A DNA stretch of 44,784 nucleotides from Thermosipho sp. (in: thermotogales) (GCA_030153605.1 JASKLO010000011.1:1-44784); one strand, 5' to 3'. Shown: positions 8,683 to 17,049, numbered from the stretch's first letter. A program made the numbers and translations. Notes: generated from the letters alone by a model not told the origin.

Positions 8683-9005
8683 TGAAACAGTTTTTAAGTT
8701 TTTCCAAAGAGTATGAAAAAAATAATTAAACAATCCTTTTAAATGATTAGTATACTTGCGATATATAAGAAATTTGCATTTTTTGCGACTATTGTATGAA
8801 TTTGGTATATCAAAAATAATTTTAAATATAAGGTTGTAGTTTAAAAGATTTTGGGAAGTTTGTGAAAAATCAATGATGAAATGATATGAAAGAAAATGAA
8901 TGGAGATACAAGAATTGTTTGGGATATTAATTTTAAATAATGGTAATAAAAATTCTGATTTTGAAAGTTCTATAAAAAACAAATTAAGATTATAGGGTGA
9001 GAAAA
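8683..9005 (+). other. long untranslated leader of the SIR2 operon
   Basis: About 310 nt between the promoter and the first gene. On the + strand the frame from about 8751 is mostly open but broken by several stops, with a tract of Leu/Arg-rich codons. It could be a decayed small gene or a structured RNA. The 121-codon frame on the minus strand (8617-8982) has Phe/Asn/Ser-rich shadow composition and no ribosome site, so I do not call it. I cannot assign a function. Confidence 0.4.
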
Positions 9006-10904
9006 GTGAATAATGAAATTTTTGAATATTTAATTAGACAAATTCTATATGAAAATTGTACACCAATACTTGGAGCTGGAATATCATTTTCCAGTAAGTG
9101 TAGAAATGACAGTTCTAAAGATGATTATCATAGAACTAGTAATATGATTAAAAAAGTTGCGGAAAGCTTATGTGAACGAATAAAATTTGGTGAAGGAGAT
9201 AAAGCAGTTTGTGATGAAAATGAATGCGGTTATCTAGAAGGATGTTTTGTTAAAAAAGAAGTAAACAATAAAGCACTTTCAAAGCTTTCTCAAAAATTTA
9301 TATGGGAAGAAGCTGATAAAGAGAATTTACAAGACAGATATAAGAAATTGGTTAATGAAGTATTACATATAGAAAAATTCAATAATCTTACTCCAACAAA
9401 AGCACACTTTTATTTGGCATTTCTTGCAAGAGAGGGATTAATAACGGAAGTTATTACAACTAACTACGATACTTTACTTGAAAAGGCGTATTTAAAAACT
9501 TTTGGTTTTGATGATAAGGAAATTGATAGTATTTTAGTACAAGACGAAGAAAAATCTTATAAAGAAAATATAGTTGTAAGGATTTTTGATAGAAAAAGCT
9601 TTGCTAGATTTTCTTCATTGAAAAGTTTTGAGAGAAAAGATGTAGATACTGATGACGAGTCATATGTTTTAAAGGTATACAAAATTAATGGATGTTCTTT
9701 TGAATTAAAAAATAGAAACAGTAATTTTTATGAAAAGATTTTAATTACTTCACAACAACTCCAAGATTGGCGTGAAAGACAATGGGCTGCTGATTTGTTT
9801 AGATATAAACTTCGAAGCACTAGTTTGTTGTTTATTGGTTATGGGAGCGATGAACCGCAAGTATTACATACTATGCAAAAAGTATTTGAAGAATCAAAGA
9901 GCGATTTTGCAAATGAATCAAACAGCAATGGTAGTAAAAATAACGAAAATATTTTCGATAAATATTCAAATATTCCTATAGTGTCTGTTTATGAAAAAAC
10001 TCCTTCATTTGTTCATGAGTATATTGCAAGGAGTTTTTGCGAAAGCATTGGAAAAAATAGAGAATGGAAAAAATTAATATTAGATTATAAAGTATTAAAT
10101 AATCAAAATAAGAAAAAATTATCAGCGGATGAATTGATGCAGAAAATTTATTTAGAAATTCTTAAAAAGCTCCTGATTGAAGCACTGGATTACAGCTCTC
10201 ATGTAGCGAATGCAAGTTTTACAGCTTATATACCGAATGCAGAGTATATTTTAAAAGAAATAAAGATAGATTTAAAAGAAAAACCTGAAGAGTTTAATTT
10301 AATTTTTGAATCAAAACAATACTCAGAGAATTCCCTAATTAATCCATTGCCCCAGATTATAAAACTTTTTTCAAGTGCCAATGGAAAAAAAGATGTTTAT
10401 CTTTCAATAAAGCACAATAAAGAAGGATATGCCGAATTATTGTTTATTTTATATGTTATATCTGGCAAAAATTTAAGTAAATTGAAGATTCATAAAAATT
10501 GGATTGAATTATATGAAGAAAAAAAACGCATATATTTTTCATTTAATGGAAAAAATATTCAAAACTTAGCCAATAATGAATATAAAGAGGGGAAAAATAA
10601 GGAGGTAGATGAAGAAGATAAAAGATGTGAAAATATAGTAGTATTTTTGCTTGGGAATTATTCTATACACAATATTTCTTCATCTAGTAGAATTATAAAA
10701 AAAGAAAGTGATAGTTTAGTAAGAACTAAAGTGTTTTCAATAACATGGAGGGATATTTTTACTGATTTTAATGTTGATGAAAATATATCTTTTGAAGTGA
10801 TCAAGAAACAATTACAAAAGGCTTTGTTGAGGCCAAGAAAAATTGCAGCACGCGAAAGAAAGAGTATAAAAAAAAGATTGGAAAAAATTGAGGTGAGAGA
10901 ATAA
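9006..10904 (+). CDS. SIR2-like (SIR2_2-type) NAD-binding protein, putative defence effector
   Basis: 632 aa from the GTG at 9006, chosen because AGGGTGAG lies 5 nt upstream; a GTG at 8997 would add three residues but has no ribosome site. The N-terminal 285 residues carry the SIR2 pattern in order: PILGAGIS (about 20-27), VITTNYDTLLEK (about 149-160), VYKINGCSFE (about 224-233), an ITSQQLQDWRERQWAADLF segment and LLFIGYGSDEP (about 274-284). The first and last bind NAD in this superfamily. The usual KLHG histidine is Asn here. A cysteine-bearing insert lies between GAGIS and TTNYD, with Cys at about 32, 56, 69, 74 and 80. The C-terminal 340 residues match no domain I know. SIR2-like proteins in defence systems deplete NAD+ on infection. 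It is translationally coupled to the next gene (TAATG). Confidence 0.8.
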   Translation: MNNEIFEYLIRQILYENCTPILGAGISFSSKCRNDSSKDDYHRTSNMIKKVAESLCERIKFGEGDKAVCDENECGYLEGCFVKKEVNNKALSKLSQKFIWEEADKENLQDRYKKLVNEVLHIEKFNNLTPTKAHFYLAFLAREGLITEVITTNYDTLLEKAYLKTFGFDDKEIDSILVQDEEKSYKENIVVRIFDRKSFARFSSLKSFERKDVDTDDESYVLKVYKINGCSFELKNRNSNFYEKILITSQQLQDWRERQWAADLFRYKLRSTSLLFIGYGSDEPQVLHTMQKVFEESKSDFANESNSNGSKNNENIFDKYSNIPIVSVYEKTPSFVHEYIARSFCESIGKNREWKKLILDYKVLNNQNKKKLSADELMQKIYLEILKKLLIEALDYSSHVANASFTAYIPNAEYILKEIKIDLKEKPEEFNLIFESKQYSENSLINPLPQIIKLFSSANGKKDVYLSIKHNKEGYAELLFILYVISGKNLSKLKIHKNWIELYEEKKRIYFSFNGKNIQNLANNEYKEGKNKEVDEEDKRCENIVVFLLGNYSIHNISSSSRIIKKESDSLVRTKVFSITWRDIFTDFNVDENISFEVIKKQLQKALLRPRKIAARERKSIKKRLEKIEVRE

Positions 10905-11527
10905 TGTCAAAAGTGTATAGGTTTTTAGATTATGAATTAATTTTAAATGATGGAATATTAGTTACAAATGAAAATGAAAATGAAAATACAGATGTTATTT
11001 TAGTTGTAATTGTTGATAATTATTCAACCAAAGAAAAACTCGAAGAAATTGAGAAAAAAGTAAAAAATGATATAAGAGATTTTTTACTTGATTTACTTGA
11101 TATTGCAAATTTTAAAGGTATTTTTTTACCGCTTGTTTTAATAATTAAAACTGAAAATGTAAAATTTTGGGAAAAAATTGCGGGGGATCAAGATTGGCAT
11201 AGAGGAGAATTTTACATAATACCTGTTTCTAAGGATAACAAACGAAAATTAGGTGAAATAAAGAATGTAGTATTAAAAGAATTTAGTCATTATAGTGTAG
11301 AAGTGAATAAAATTACAACAGATGAAGTTAGAAAATTTTTAGAAAATAAAAAGCAAACTTTAGATAAATTTACTGATTTAGAAAAAAAATACTATAAACT
11401 TCTTATTGATGAAGCAATAGAAACACTTAAAAAAGAAACAAAAGGAGAGAGCTTTTTCGAAAAATGGAAAAATAAGGTGGAAAGAGATTTAGAAGAAATT
11501 ATAAATGAAGGTGAAAAACATGAATAA
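10904..11527 (+). CDS. unknown protein, middle component of the SIR2-ABC ATPase operon
   Basis: 207 aa, not recognised. The first 45 residues and the stretch around 65-105 look like beta strands with helices between (ILVVIVDN, IFLPLVLIIK, GEFYIIPVS). The last 80 residues are charged and helical, probably a coiled-coil tail. There is no membrane segment, signal peptide or obvious catalytic motif; W89-like and DWHRGEF residues near 95-103 are the most distinctive. Its ATG shares one base with the SIR2 stop, and its own stop overlaps the ATPase start by 8 nt. Such tight coupling suggests fixed stoichiometry in one complex. By position it resembles the 'middle component' of ABC three-component conflict systems, but this is inference from gene order only. 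Confidence 0.6.
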   Translation: MSKVYRFLDYELILNDGILVTNENENENTDVILVVIVDNYSTKEKLEEIEKKVKNDIRDFLLDLLDIANFKGIFLPLVLIIKTENVKFWEKIAGDQDWHRGEFYIIPVSKDNKRKLGEIKNVVLKEFSHYSVEVNKITTDEVRKFLENKKQTLDKFTDLEKKYYKLLIDEAIETLKKETKGESFFEKWKNKVERDLEEIINEGEKHE

Positions 11528-13646
11528 AAAAAGAGTATCTGAATTGACTTTAACAAATTTTAGATGTTTTAAAAAAGCGACATTTGATTTAGATGCGGAT
11601 ATAGTAATAATAACTGGGAAGAATGGTTCAGGGAAATCAACTATATTGTATGCTTTAACTAACATATTGAATGAAAGATCAACATATTCTATATTAAATG
11701 ATATTGGAGATCTTAAAAATACTGAAAGTAAAGAAGAAGGTTATAAAATACATGCTAAGTTTAAAAATAATGAAAAAGAGTGGGAAGAAAAAATAACAAG
11801 TGAAGAATATGCAAAAGATGATGATAAGTCATTTAGAAAAGAAAAACTTACTACTTTTTTCCAAGAATACATATCTGATTATGATTTAAAATGGTTAATG
11901 AGTTATATAGAAACTTTTGAAAATGGAAACGAGATAAGAATTAGAAATTTACAAAATAAAAAAATTTATTGGATAAAAGAACTAAAGGATAAATTTTTAG
12001 TTTCTAATATAGAAAAATATGAATATAGAAAAGATTTTTTAAGAAAATGGGTAAATAATATAAATACTCTTTCAAACAAACTCAGAAAAAAGTATTTTCA
12101 AGTTTTTGAGGGAGTTGAATTAGATAAGAACAATTATGAAAAGATTTTTAAAGAATTCTGTAAGCAAAATAATATAGAACTTAATAAAGAAGAAGATTTT
12201 TATATTATAATAGAGAAAATTAAAGAATTTATCGAAAAAATATCAAGAAATGTGAATAAAGATAAAAACATTTTGTCAGAATTCCTGAAATATTTTGACA
12301 AAACAGTGATTAAAGTTCAAACTGTTGATGATTTTAAGGAAATTTTACAATCGGAGTATATACATGAGAAAAATTTATTTTTCTTTGATGAAAAAATATT
12401 CGAAAAAGTCTTAAATGAAATAAAACTTTTAGATAAAGAAATAAAAGAATTAGAAAAAGAATATGAAAAATTGCTCGAATTATTTTTTGTTTTTAATTTG
12501 GAAAATTATGAAGGTAGTTTTGAAGATATAGTAAGTTATTTTAAAAAAATAAAAGAAAAAATAAAGACTGTTGATATAAAATTACTTCCTAAAAAAGTTA
12601 CTGAATGGGTAAGTTATACAGATATTTATGAATTAGAAAGAGAATATAAGGACTGGAAAGAAGAAGTTGAAGAAAAAATGGAATTAAGAAAAGGTATAAT
12701 GTCGCAGAAAAGAAGAATTTTAAATGCATTAAAAGAGGGTCTTGATTTTACAAGAAAGTTTAACACTCACTTTGAAGGTAGGAATTTAGTAATAGGAAAA
12801 ACTGTTTCTGATATATTAGAAAAAGAGAATTTAAAAATAAATAATGATATGTTTATCTTTAAAAGTCTTATAGAACTTTTAAAAAATCAAATAACTTATG
12901 AGCAAGAATTAAAAGAAAAATTAAGAAAAAAAGCAAAGTTTGAAGGAAAGGAAAAAGAAATATCGAGTATAATAAACGCAGTTGAAAAGATACTAAATGT
13001 TGAATTAAAAGACTCTATTTTTAATTCTGTAATGACTGAATTGCCTAAAAATGAATTGGATAAAATTGAAAAAACAATAAACACTCTTTTAATATTATTT
13101 CATTTACCTAGAAGTATTTTACCATTAAAATTGGAAATTAAAACTAGAAGGGGAAATAGATACTATACTTTAAAAACATCAAACAAAGAATCTTACGAGC
13201 AACTTTCAACCGGGCAAAAAGCTATATTAAATATAGTTTTTGGTGTAGCTGCAAATCTTCTTTTTGAGAAAGAACTTGATCACGATGTAATAATGTTTGA
13301 CGATATTACCACAAGTTTAGATTTGTCACAGATTATACCTGCCGCAATTTTATTTAGAAAGCTTGCTTATACTGGAAGACGTCAGGTAATTTTAACAACT
13401 CATCATGAAGATTTAACAAATAAATTACTTGATTACCTTATTCCACCAGAAGGGTATGTCTTAAAGGTTATAGAGTTTAACGATTGGCCAAACGAATCCA
13501 AAGCAATAAATACTAGTTTTAATGTTTATAAATTGGAAAATAAAAGTAAGAAAATTGATAAAGTAGATATAATGAGTATTAAGAAACTAATTGAAGAAGA
13601 TTACTTGAATAAAATTGAGGATAAAGAAAAATTTTTTCAGCAGTAG
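11520..13646 (+). CDS. ABC/SMC-class AAA-like ATPase with large helical insert
   Basis: 708 aa from the ATG at 11520, chosen because GAAGGTGA precedes it at good spacing; the frame opens 15 nt earlier. The N-terminus has the RecF/SMC-type start LTLTNFRCFKKATFDL and Walker A GKNGSGKS at 33-40. The ABC signature LSTGQKA lies near residue 561, Walker B VIMFDD near 590 with D-loop TSLD, and the H-loop LTTHHED near 627. Between them are about 500 residues rich in Lys, Glu and helices, shorter than SMC arms and perhaps partly coiled coil. This is the class of the ATPases that sense or bind DNA in many conflict systems, such as OLD, Lamassu LmuB and ABC three-component. It ends the operon; no clear terminator follows. 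Confidence 0.85.
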   Translation: MNKKRVSELTLTNFRCFKKATFDLDADIVIITGKNGSGKSTILYALTNILNERSTYSILNDIGDLKNTESKEEGYKIHAKFKNNEKEWEEKITSEEYAKDDDKSFRKEKLTTFFQEYISDYDLKWLMSYIETFENGNEIRIRNLQNKKIYWIKELKDKFLVSNIEKYEYRKDFLRKWVNNINTLSNKLRKKYFQVFEGVELDKNNYEKIFKEFCKQNNIELNKEEDFYIIIEKIKEFIEKISRNVNKDKNILSEFLKYFDKTVIKVQTVDDFKEILQSEYIHEKNLFFFDEKIFEKVLNEIKLLDKEIKELEKEYEKLLELFFVFNLENYEGSFEDIVSYFKKIKEKIKTVDIKLLPKKVTEWVSYTDIYELEREYKDWKEEVEEKMELRKGIMSQKRRILNALKEGLDFTRKFNTHFEGRNLVIGKTVSDILEKENLKINNDMFIFKSLIELLKNQITYEQELKEKLRKKAKFEGKEKEISSIINAVEKILNVELKDSIFNSVMTELPKNELDKIEKTINTLLILFHLPRSILPLKLEIKTRRGNRYYTLKTSNKESYEQLSTGQKAILNIVFGVAANLLFEKELDHDVIMFDDITTSLDLSQIIPAAILFRKLAYTGRRQVILTTHHEDLTNKLLDYLIPPEGYVLKVIEFNDWPNESKAINTSFNVYKLENKSKKIDKVDIMSIKKLIEEDYLNKIEDKEKFFQQ

Positions 13647-13845
13647 ATGATAAAAAATTCGATTAATTTGAATTAAAATTTAAGCGAAAGAAAGTTAATA
13701 ATAATGCCAGGAATATTTTGTAAAAGCAAAGAAAAAATTTCAATATTTTAGTTCACAACTTATTATATATTTGATTTCGAGATTATTTTTATTAGTATGA
13801 TTCATTAAATTTTCTCTTAAATATCTAGTTTTAACTTTAATACTA
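13647..13845. other. non-coding gap after the ABC ATPase
   Basis: About 200 nt of AT-rich DNA between the island and the decayed locus on the other strand. I see no gene, tRNA, direct repeat or target-site duplication that would mark an island end. Confidence 0.5.
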
Positions 13846-14171
13846 TTAGTTTAACTTTATCATGTAATCCATTTTATGAGCGATCTTTGCTGGAATTGTA
13901 ACCACCGTATTTTTCACTAGTTTAACCATTTTTAGGTTTTTAATTTCTTTTCCTCGGTATTCACCTTCTGAGACTTTAAATTCTGACACTAATTCTTTTC
14001 CATAGTAAAATACTGCACAACCTTCTATGATGATATAAATATCAATGTAATTTAAGAATTTTTCAGTTTCTCCAATAAAATTAGATATTTCAGATAATTT
14101 CCTTGCGAAATATCTAATTGTTTACTTAAAAAGTTTTCAAAGACATTTTCATAAATTTTCACATCTGCCAT
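13846..14171 (-). pseudogene. frameshifted cupin-like gene remnant
   Basis: An ATG at 14171 with an AGGGGGAT ribosome site opens a frame (MADVKIYENVFENFLSKQ...) that stops after 39 codons. The frame that then stays open encodes IDIYIIIEGCAVFYYGKE, then VTIPAKIAHKM, and ends at the TAA at 13846-13848. The span of 326 nt is not a multiple of three, which fits a frameshift. The IIIEG...V.IPAKIAHKM pattern is that of a small beta-barrel cupin-like protein, possibly of the YhcH/DUF386 type, but I am not sure of the family. The intact relative would be a small cytoplasmic sugar-metabolism or binding protein. It lies just downstream of the TctA remnant on the same strand, so both may be relics of one carboxylate or sugar-acid operon. 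Confidence 0.5.
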
Positions 14172-14183
14172 TGCACAATCCCC

Positions 14184-14465
14184 CTAAAAAAGTTTTTTTA
14201 CTAACTTTACAATATTTCCTCTAAAGAATACTAAAAATATCAAAATTATATATGAAATAGAAATTGGTCTATTAGCAAATGACATCCAATTCCCACCAGT
14301 TTTGGTAAGCCCTACTCTTAGATTATTTTCTATCTTTGGGCCAAGAATAATACCTAAAATCATTGGAGTAAAAGGCACATTAATCATTTCAAATAAATAT
14401 CCAATTAGGCCAAATGCTTGAATAACTTAAGTTTCAAAATAACTATTACTTGATGAATATGTACC
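14184..14465 (-). pseudogene. C-terminal remnant of a TctA-family tricarboxylate transporter permease
   Basis: The minus-strand frame ending at 14184 reads AFGLIGYLFEM, then PFTPMILGIILGP, ENNLRVGL and RPISISYIIL. This is the highly conserved C-terminal block of TctA-type large permeases (PxxLGxxLGPxxExxLRxSL...RPI). Upstream of an in-frame TAA at 14427-14429 the same frame continues with GTYSSSNSYFET, which matches the preceding TctA helix end, so the TAA is a disabling mutation. Only about 95 of some 500 codons remain; upstream similarity fades by about 14500. In intact systems TctA works with TctB and a periplasmic TctC. No other Tct gene is visible here, so the transporter is dead. Confidence 0.75.
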
Positions 14466-14730
14466 AAGATTGAAAAAATTTGAGTAAACTCTAGAAAGAA
14501 GAAGCTTTTAAAAATAACAATTATAACGCAATTTTACATAGTATGTTAAAATAAAGTTAGAAAAGTATATAGAAAATTAGTTAGTCATTGAAACAGATAA
14601 TTGTTAACATGAAGGAACAAGTGTCAGTGTAATATTATATATTCACCAATGTATATCTTAGTTTCAACAATTTTGTAATCTTCAATGATGATTGCTCTAT
14701 ATCATTTAGTGAATATAAGGAGGCGAAACT
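14466..14730 (+). other. upstream region of the DUF4438 gene with long-range stem
   Basis: Non-coding. It holds a TGTTAAAAT element at 14544-14552 (TGn-extended -10-like, weak evidence) inside an imperfect inverted repeat. It also holds a complementary pair TATATTCAC (14638-14646) and GTGAATATA (14709-14717), which continues inward as AATG/CATT. If transcribed, the second pair would fold a hairpin of roughly 80 nt ending right at the AAGGAGG ribosome site. Confidence 0.4.
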
Positions 14731-15573
14731 GTGATAACGAATAAAGAAAAAGTAGTTAAACTTTCCTTAATGGTTGAAGTAGCACATCCTGTTGTTAGAA
14801 CACCTGTACTTGATGGAGATGGAAATGCTTTTTATTTTCCTGGTGTTGGTGGAATAACATATAATTTTGGATTAGGAGATAATGCTTTTAAAATGCATGG
14901 GGATCATATAGAACCAGATGTTTCAACTAAGAATAGTGATGATAAACTTAATACAACTTGTATGACTTTAGCTTGTATAGGAAATGAAGCAGAGGTTGTT
15001 TCTGGAGATGCAAAAGGAATGAAAGGCTTTGTGATAGGAAAACATGGTGGAATTAATCATATTCTTATATATTTTCCTGAAAAAGAAAAATTAAAAGTGG
15101 GGGTTAAGATACAAATTAAAGCTTGGGGGCAAGGGCTTGAATTAGTAGATTATCCAGACATAAAACTTTTTAATATTGATCCTGAATTGTTTGAAAAGAT
15201 ACCAATTGAAGAAAAAAACGGGAAATTGATTGTTCCTGTTACAGCTGAAATTCCCGCCCACTTAACTGGTTCTGGTATTGGTTCTTCAAATCCAGCAGGA
15301 ACTGACTATGATATAAATACCCATGATATGGAAGAAATAAAAAGACTAGGTATTGATAAAATAAAAATAGGAGATATTGTTGCAATAAAAGATCATTATA
15401 GTGGCTTTGGAGTAGGTGGATTTCGTCAAGGAGCAGTTTCTATTGGAGTTGTAGTTCATTCTAATTGTGTACAAACTGGTCATGGTCCTGGTATTGTTGT
15501 TATTATGACTTCTACAAAAGATATAATTGAGCCCAAAAAAGTAGAGCAAATGAATATAAAAGATCTTATTTAA
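14731..15573 (+). CDS. DUF4438 domain protein
   Basis: 280 aa from a GTG with AAGGAGG 7 nt upstream. The sequence is of the DUF4438 family, known from Thermotoga and some Firmicutes. It is glycine-rich with several conserved blocks: FYFPGVGGITYNFGLGD near residue 31, MHGDHIEPDVS near 55, GSGIGSSNPAGTDYDI near 186, and a C-terminal NCVQTGHGPGIVVIMTS. No signal peptide or membrane helix is present, so it is cytoplasmic. The family's activity is not established to my knowledge. The conserved His and Asp residues (HGDHIEPD and DYDINTHD) would suit metal or substrate binding. It is a single gene between the decayed tctA locus and a terminator. Confidence 0.85.
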   Translation: MITNKEKVVKLSLMVEVAHPVVRTPVLDGDGNAFYFPGVGGITYNFGLGDNAFKMHGDHIEPDVSTKNSDDKLNTTCMTLACIGNEAEVVSGDAKGMKGFVIGKHGGINHILIYFPEKEKLKVGVKIQIKAWGQGLELVDYPDIKLFNIDPELFEKIPIEEKNGKLIVPVTAEIPAHLTGSGIGSSNPAGTDYDINTHDMEEIKRLGIDKIKIGDIVAIKDHYSGFGVGGFRQGAVSIGVVVHSNCVQTGHGPGIVVIMTSTKDIIEPKKVEQMNIKDLI

Positions 15574-15608
15574 AGTTTGTAAAATAGAAATTTCAAAATT
15601 TTAGTATA

Positions 15609-15650
15609 AAACATCCCCCATGGTTTGATGAACATTTAAGGGGGATGTTT
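15609..15650. terminator. shared hairpin between convergent genes
   Basis: An 11-bp perfect stem, AAACATCCCCC (15609-15619) with GGGGGATGTTT (15640-15650), with a 20-nt loop and an AT-rich tail on both sides. It lies between the DUF4438 gene and the ABC ATPase of the opposite strand and may serve both, though neither U-tract is ideal. Confidence 0.7.
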
Positions 15651-15665
15651 ATATATATTTTCTTT

Positions 15666-16475
15666 TTATTCAAATATATTATCTGTTTCTTTTCCTTTCA
15701 AGTACCCTACAACAATTTCATTTAACTTAGGAAATCTTCCAATATCTTCATTTGTTTTTACTAATATTTTATTTCCAATAAGACCTATAATTTCATAATT
15801 TGATGATATTTTTTCAGATTCAATAATTCTATGAGATTCTTTTGCATTATCAATATAATCTGAAAACAAAATGCTGCCATTTTTTATTATTGCAATCTTA
15901 TCTGCATATTCTTCTATTTCAAAAATTTCGTGAGAACTAACTAGTATTATATTCCCTAAATCCGAATAATCTCTAATAAGTTTCATTATTTCAACTCGGA
16001 CAGTAGGATCTAAATGCTGTGTTGGCTCATCTAGTAGTAGAATTTTGCTTCCAGATGAAATTACTAAAGAAACTAAAAATAAGGTTTTCATACCAATGGA
16101 ATAATTTTCGATTCTTTCTGATAAATTAAGGTTATATTTTCTTATTAATTTTTCAAAAATTTCTTCGTTCCAATTAGGATAAAGTTTTGACCATATTTTT
16201 CGATAATCATTTCCAGTTAAAATTTGAAACATATTTCTTTCTTCAGGTAATACTGCTATATATTCTTTGATTTTTGTATTAATAGTGTTATTTTCAAATA
16301 AAATTTTTCCTGAATCTTTTTCAACCACTTCACATATACAATTTATTGTTGTTGTCTTTCCTGCTCCATTAGGCCCAACCAATGCCAAGATTTCATTGTA
16401 ATTAATTTCAAAGCTTACATCTGTTAAAACAATTTTATTACCAAAACTTTTTTTAAGTTTTTCAATTTTTAACAT
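15666..16475 (-). CDS. ABC transporter ATP-binding protein (YtrB/CcmA-like)
   Basis: 269 aa from the ATG at 16475, chosen because AAGGAG lies 8 nt upstream; a GTG 9 nt earlier falls inside the ribosome site. It has Walker A GPNGAGKTT near residue 34, a signature-region YSIGMKTLFLVSLV near 128 in which the usual LSGGQ is IGMKT, Walker B ILLLDEPT with D-loop HLDP near 150, and the H-loop SSHE. The altered signature SIGMK is common in bacitracin/YtrB-like ABC-2 ATPases. It would power the membrane protein encoded just upstream. Its start overlaps that gene by 14 nt, so translation is coupled. It is the last gene of the GntR-controlled operon. Confidence 0.88.
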   Translation of the reverse strand: MLKIEKLKKSFGNKIVLTDVSFEINYNEILALVGPNGAGKTTTINCICEVVEKDSGKILFENNTINTKIKEYIAVLPEERNMFQILTGNDYRKIWSKLYPNWNEEIFEKLIRKYNLNLSERIENYSIGMKTLFLVSLVISSGSKILLLDEPTQHLDPTVRVEIMKLIRDYSDLGNIILVSSHEIFEIEEYADKIAIIKNGSILFSDYIDNAKESHRIIESEKISSNYEIIGLIGNKILVKTNEDIGRFPKLNEIVVGYLKGKETDNIFE

Positions 16476-17049
16476 ATTTATCACTCCTTGAGTACAATCT
16501 TATAGCTAGTAATAAAATTAAAAAGGCAAAAACTGAGGTTAGGAATTTATTACCTTGCCTTAAAACACTAATAAATATATATGGATTAAATGTATTTCCA
16601 AGTTTTGTGCTACCAAGTGACGAAAAAAGAGAATCTAAAATGATGTATACAATACTAATACCGATGTTATCAAGTTTAAATGATACTGCTATTAAAGCAA
16701 TCGAAAAGATTAAGGTTTGAAAATTAATTAGATACCATAACCTACTAAAAAATGAAAAGTAAGAAGTAGAGACTATAGGCATAACCAGAAAATAAGTTAT
16801 TAATACAATAGCAGTAAGTAGTAGATAAACATAGACCACAACTTCTTTTTTTGAAAAGGGCAAATAATAAAGAAATTTATCTTTATTTTGTTTTACATCT
16901 GAAGGAAATATAATATTGGAAATAAAAAATATTGATAGTAATTTAAAAAAATTAAAAGGAATAATTAAAAGAAAAATAAATATAAACAAAGAACCGGTTT
17001 TTTCTTTTAGAATTTTGAACCACAAAACTTCAAGTTTATTTAAGTTCAT
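16462..17049 (-). CDS. small ABC-2-like membrane permease of the GntR operon
   Basis: 195 aa from the ATG at 17049, chosen because GAGGAGGTG precedes it; the frame opens 45 nt earlier. It has about five hydrophobic segments (LFIFIFLLIIPF, VVVYVYLLLTAIVLITYFLV, TLIFSIALIAVSF, ISIVYIILDSLF, LTSVFAFLILLLAI). Its sequence is not conserved enough for a family name, but its size, topology and position just before the ATPase indicate the transmembrane partner. The DKFLYYLPFSKKEVV segment before a helix is typical of ABC-2 permeases that follow GntR/YtrA regulators. It overlaps the regulator gene by 14 nt and the ATPase gene by 14 nt. The substrate is unknown; peptide antibiotics or envelope stress are the usual roles of such units. 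Confidence 0.7.
   Translation of the reverse strand: MNLNKLEVLWFKILKEKTGSLFIFIFLLIIPFNFFKLLSIFFISNIIFPSDVKQNKDKFLYYLPFSKKEVVVYVYLLLTAIVLITYFLVMPIVSTSYFSFFSRLWYLINFQTLIFSIALIAVSFKLDNIGISIVYIILDSLFSSLGSTKLGNTFNPYIFISVLRQGNKFLTSVFAFLILLLAIRLYSRSDKYVKN

Noticed and set aside
8617-8982. 121-codon minus-strand frame opposite the SIR2 leader
   Set aside because: Composition is Phe/Asn/Ser/Ile-rich as expected for the reverse of purine-rich DNA. It has no ribosome site or promoter and resembles no protein I know.
8683-9005. Retron or CRISPR-like RNA in the leader
   Set aside because: No reverse transcriptase is nearby and no repeat array is visible; the leader stays unexplained.
9006-13646. Nezha (SIR2-HerA) or Thoeris identity for the island
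   Set aside because: The ATPase has an ABC signature LSTGQK and an SMC/RecF-like N-terminus, not HerA motifs, and there is no TIR protein as in Thoeris.
13647-13845. attachment site or terminal repeat at the island end
   Set aside because: No tRNA, integrase or matching direct repeat of useful length was found on the two sides of the island by eye.
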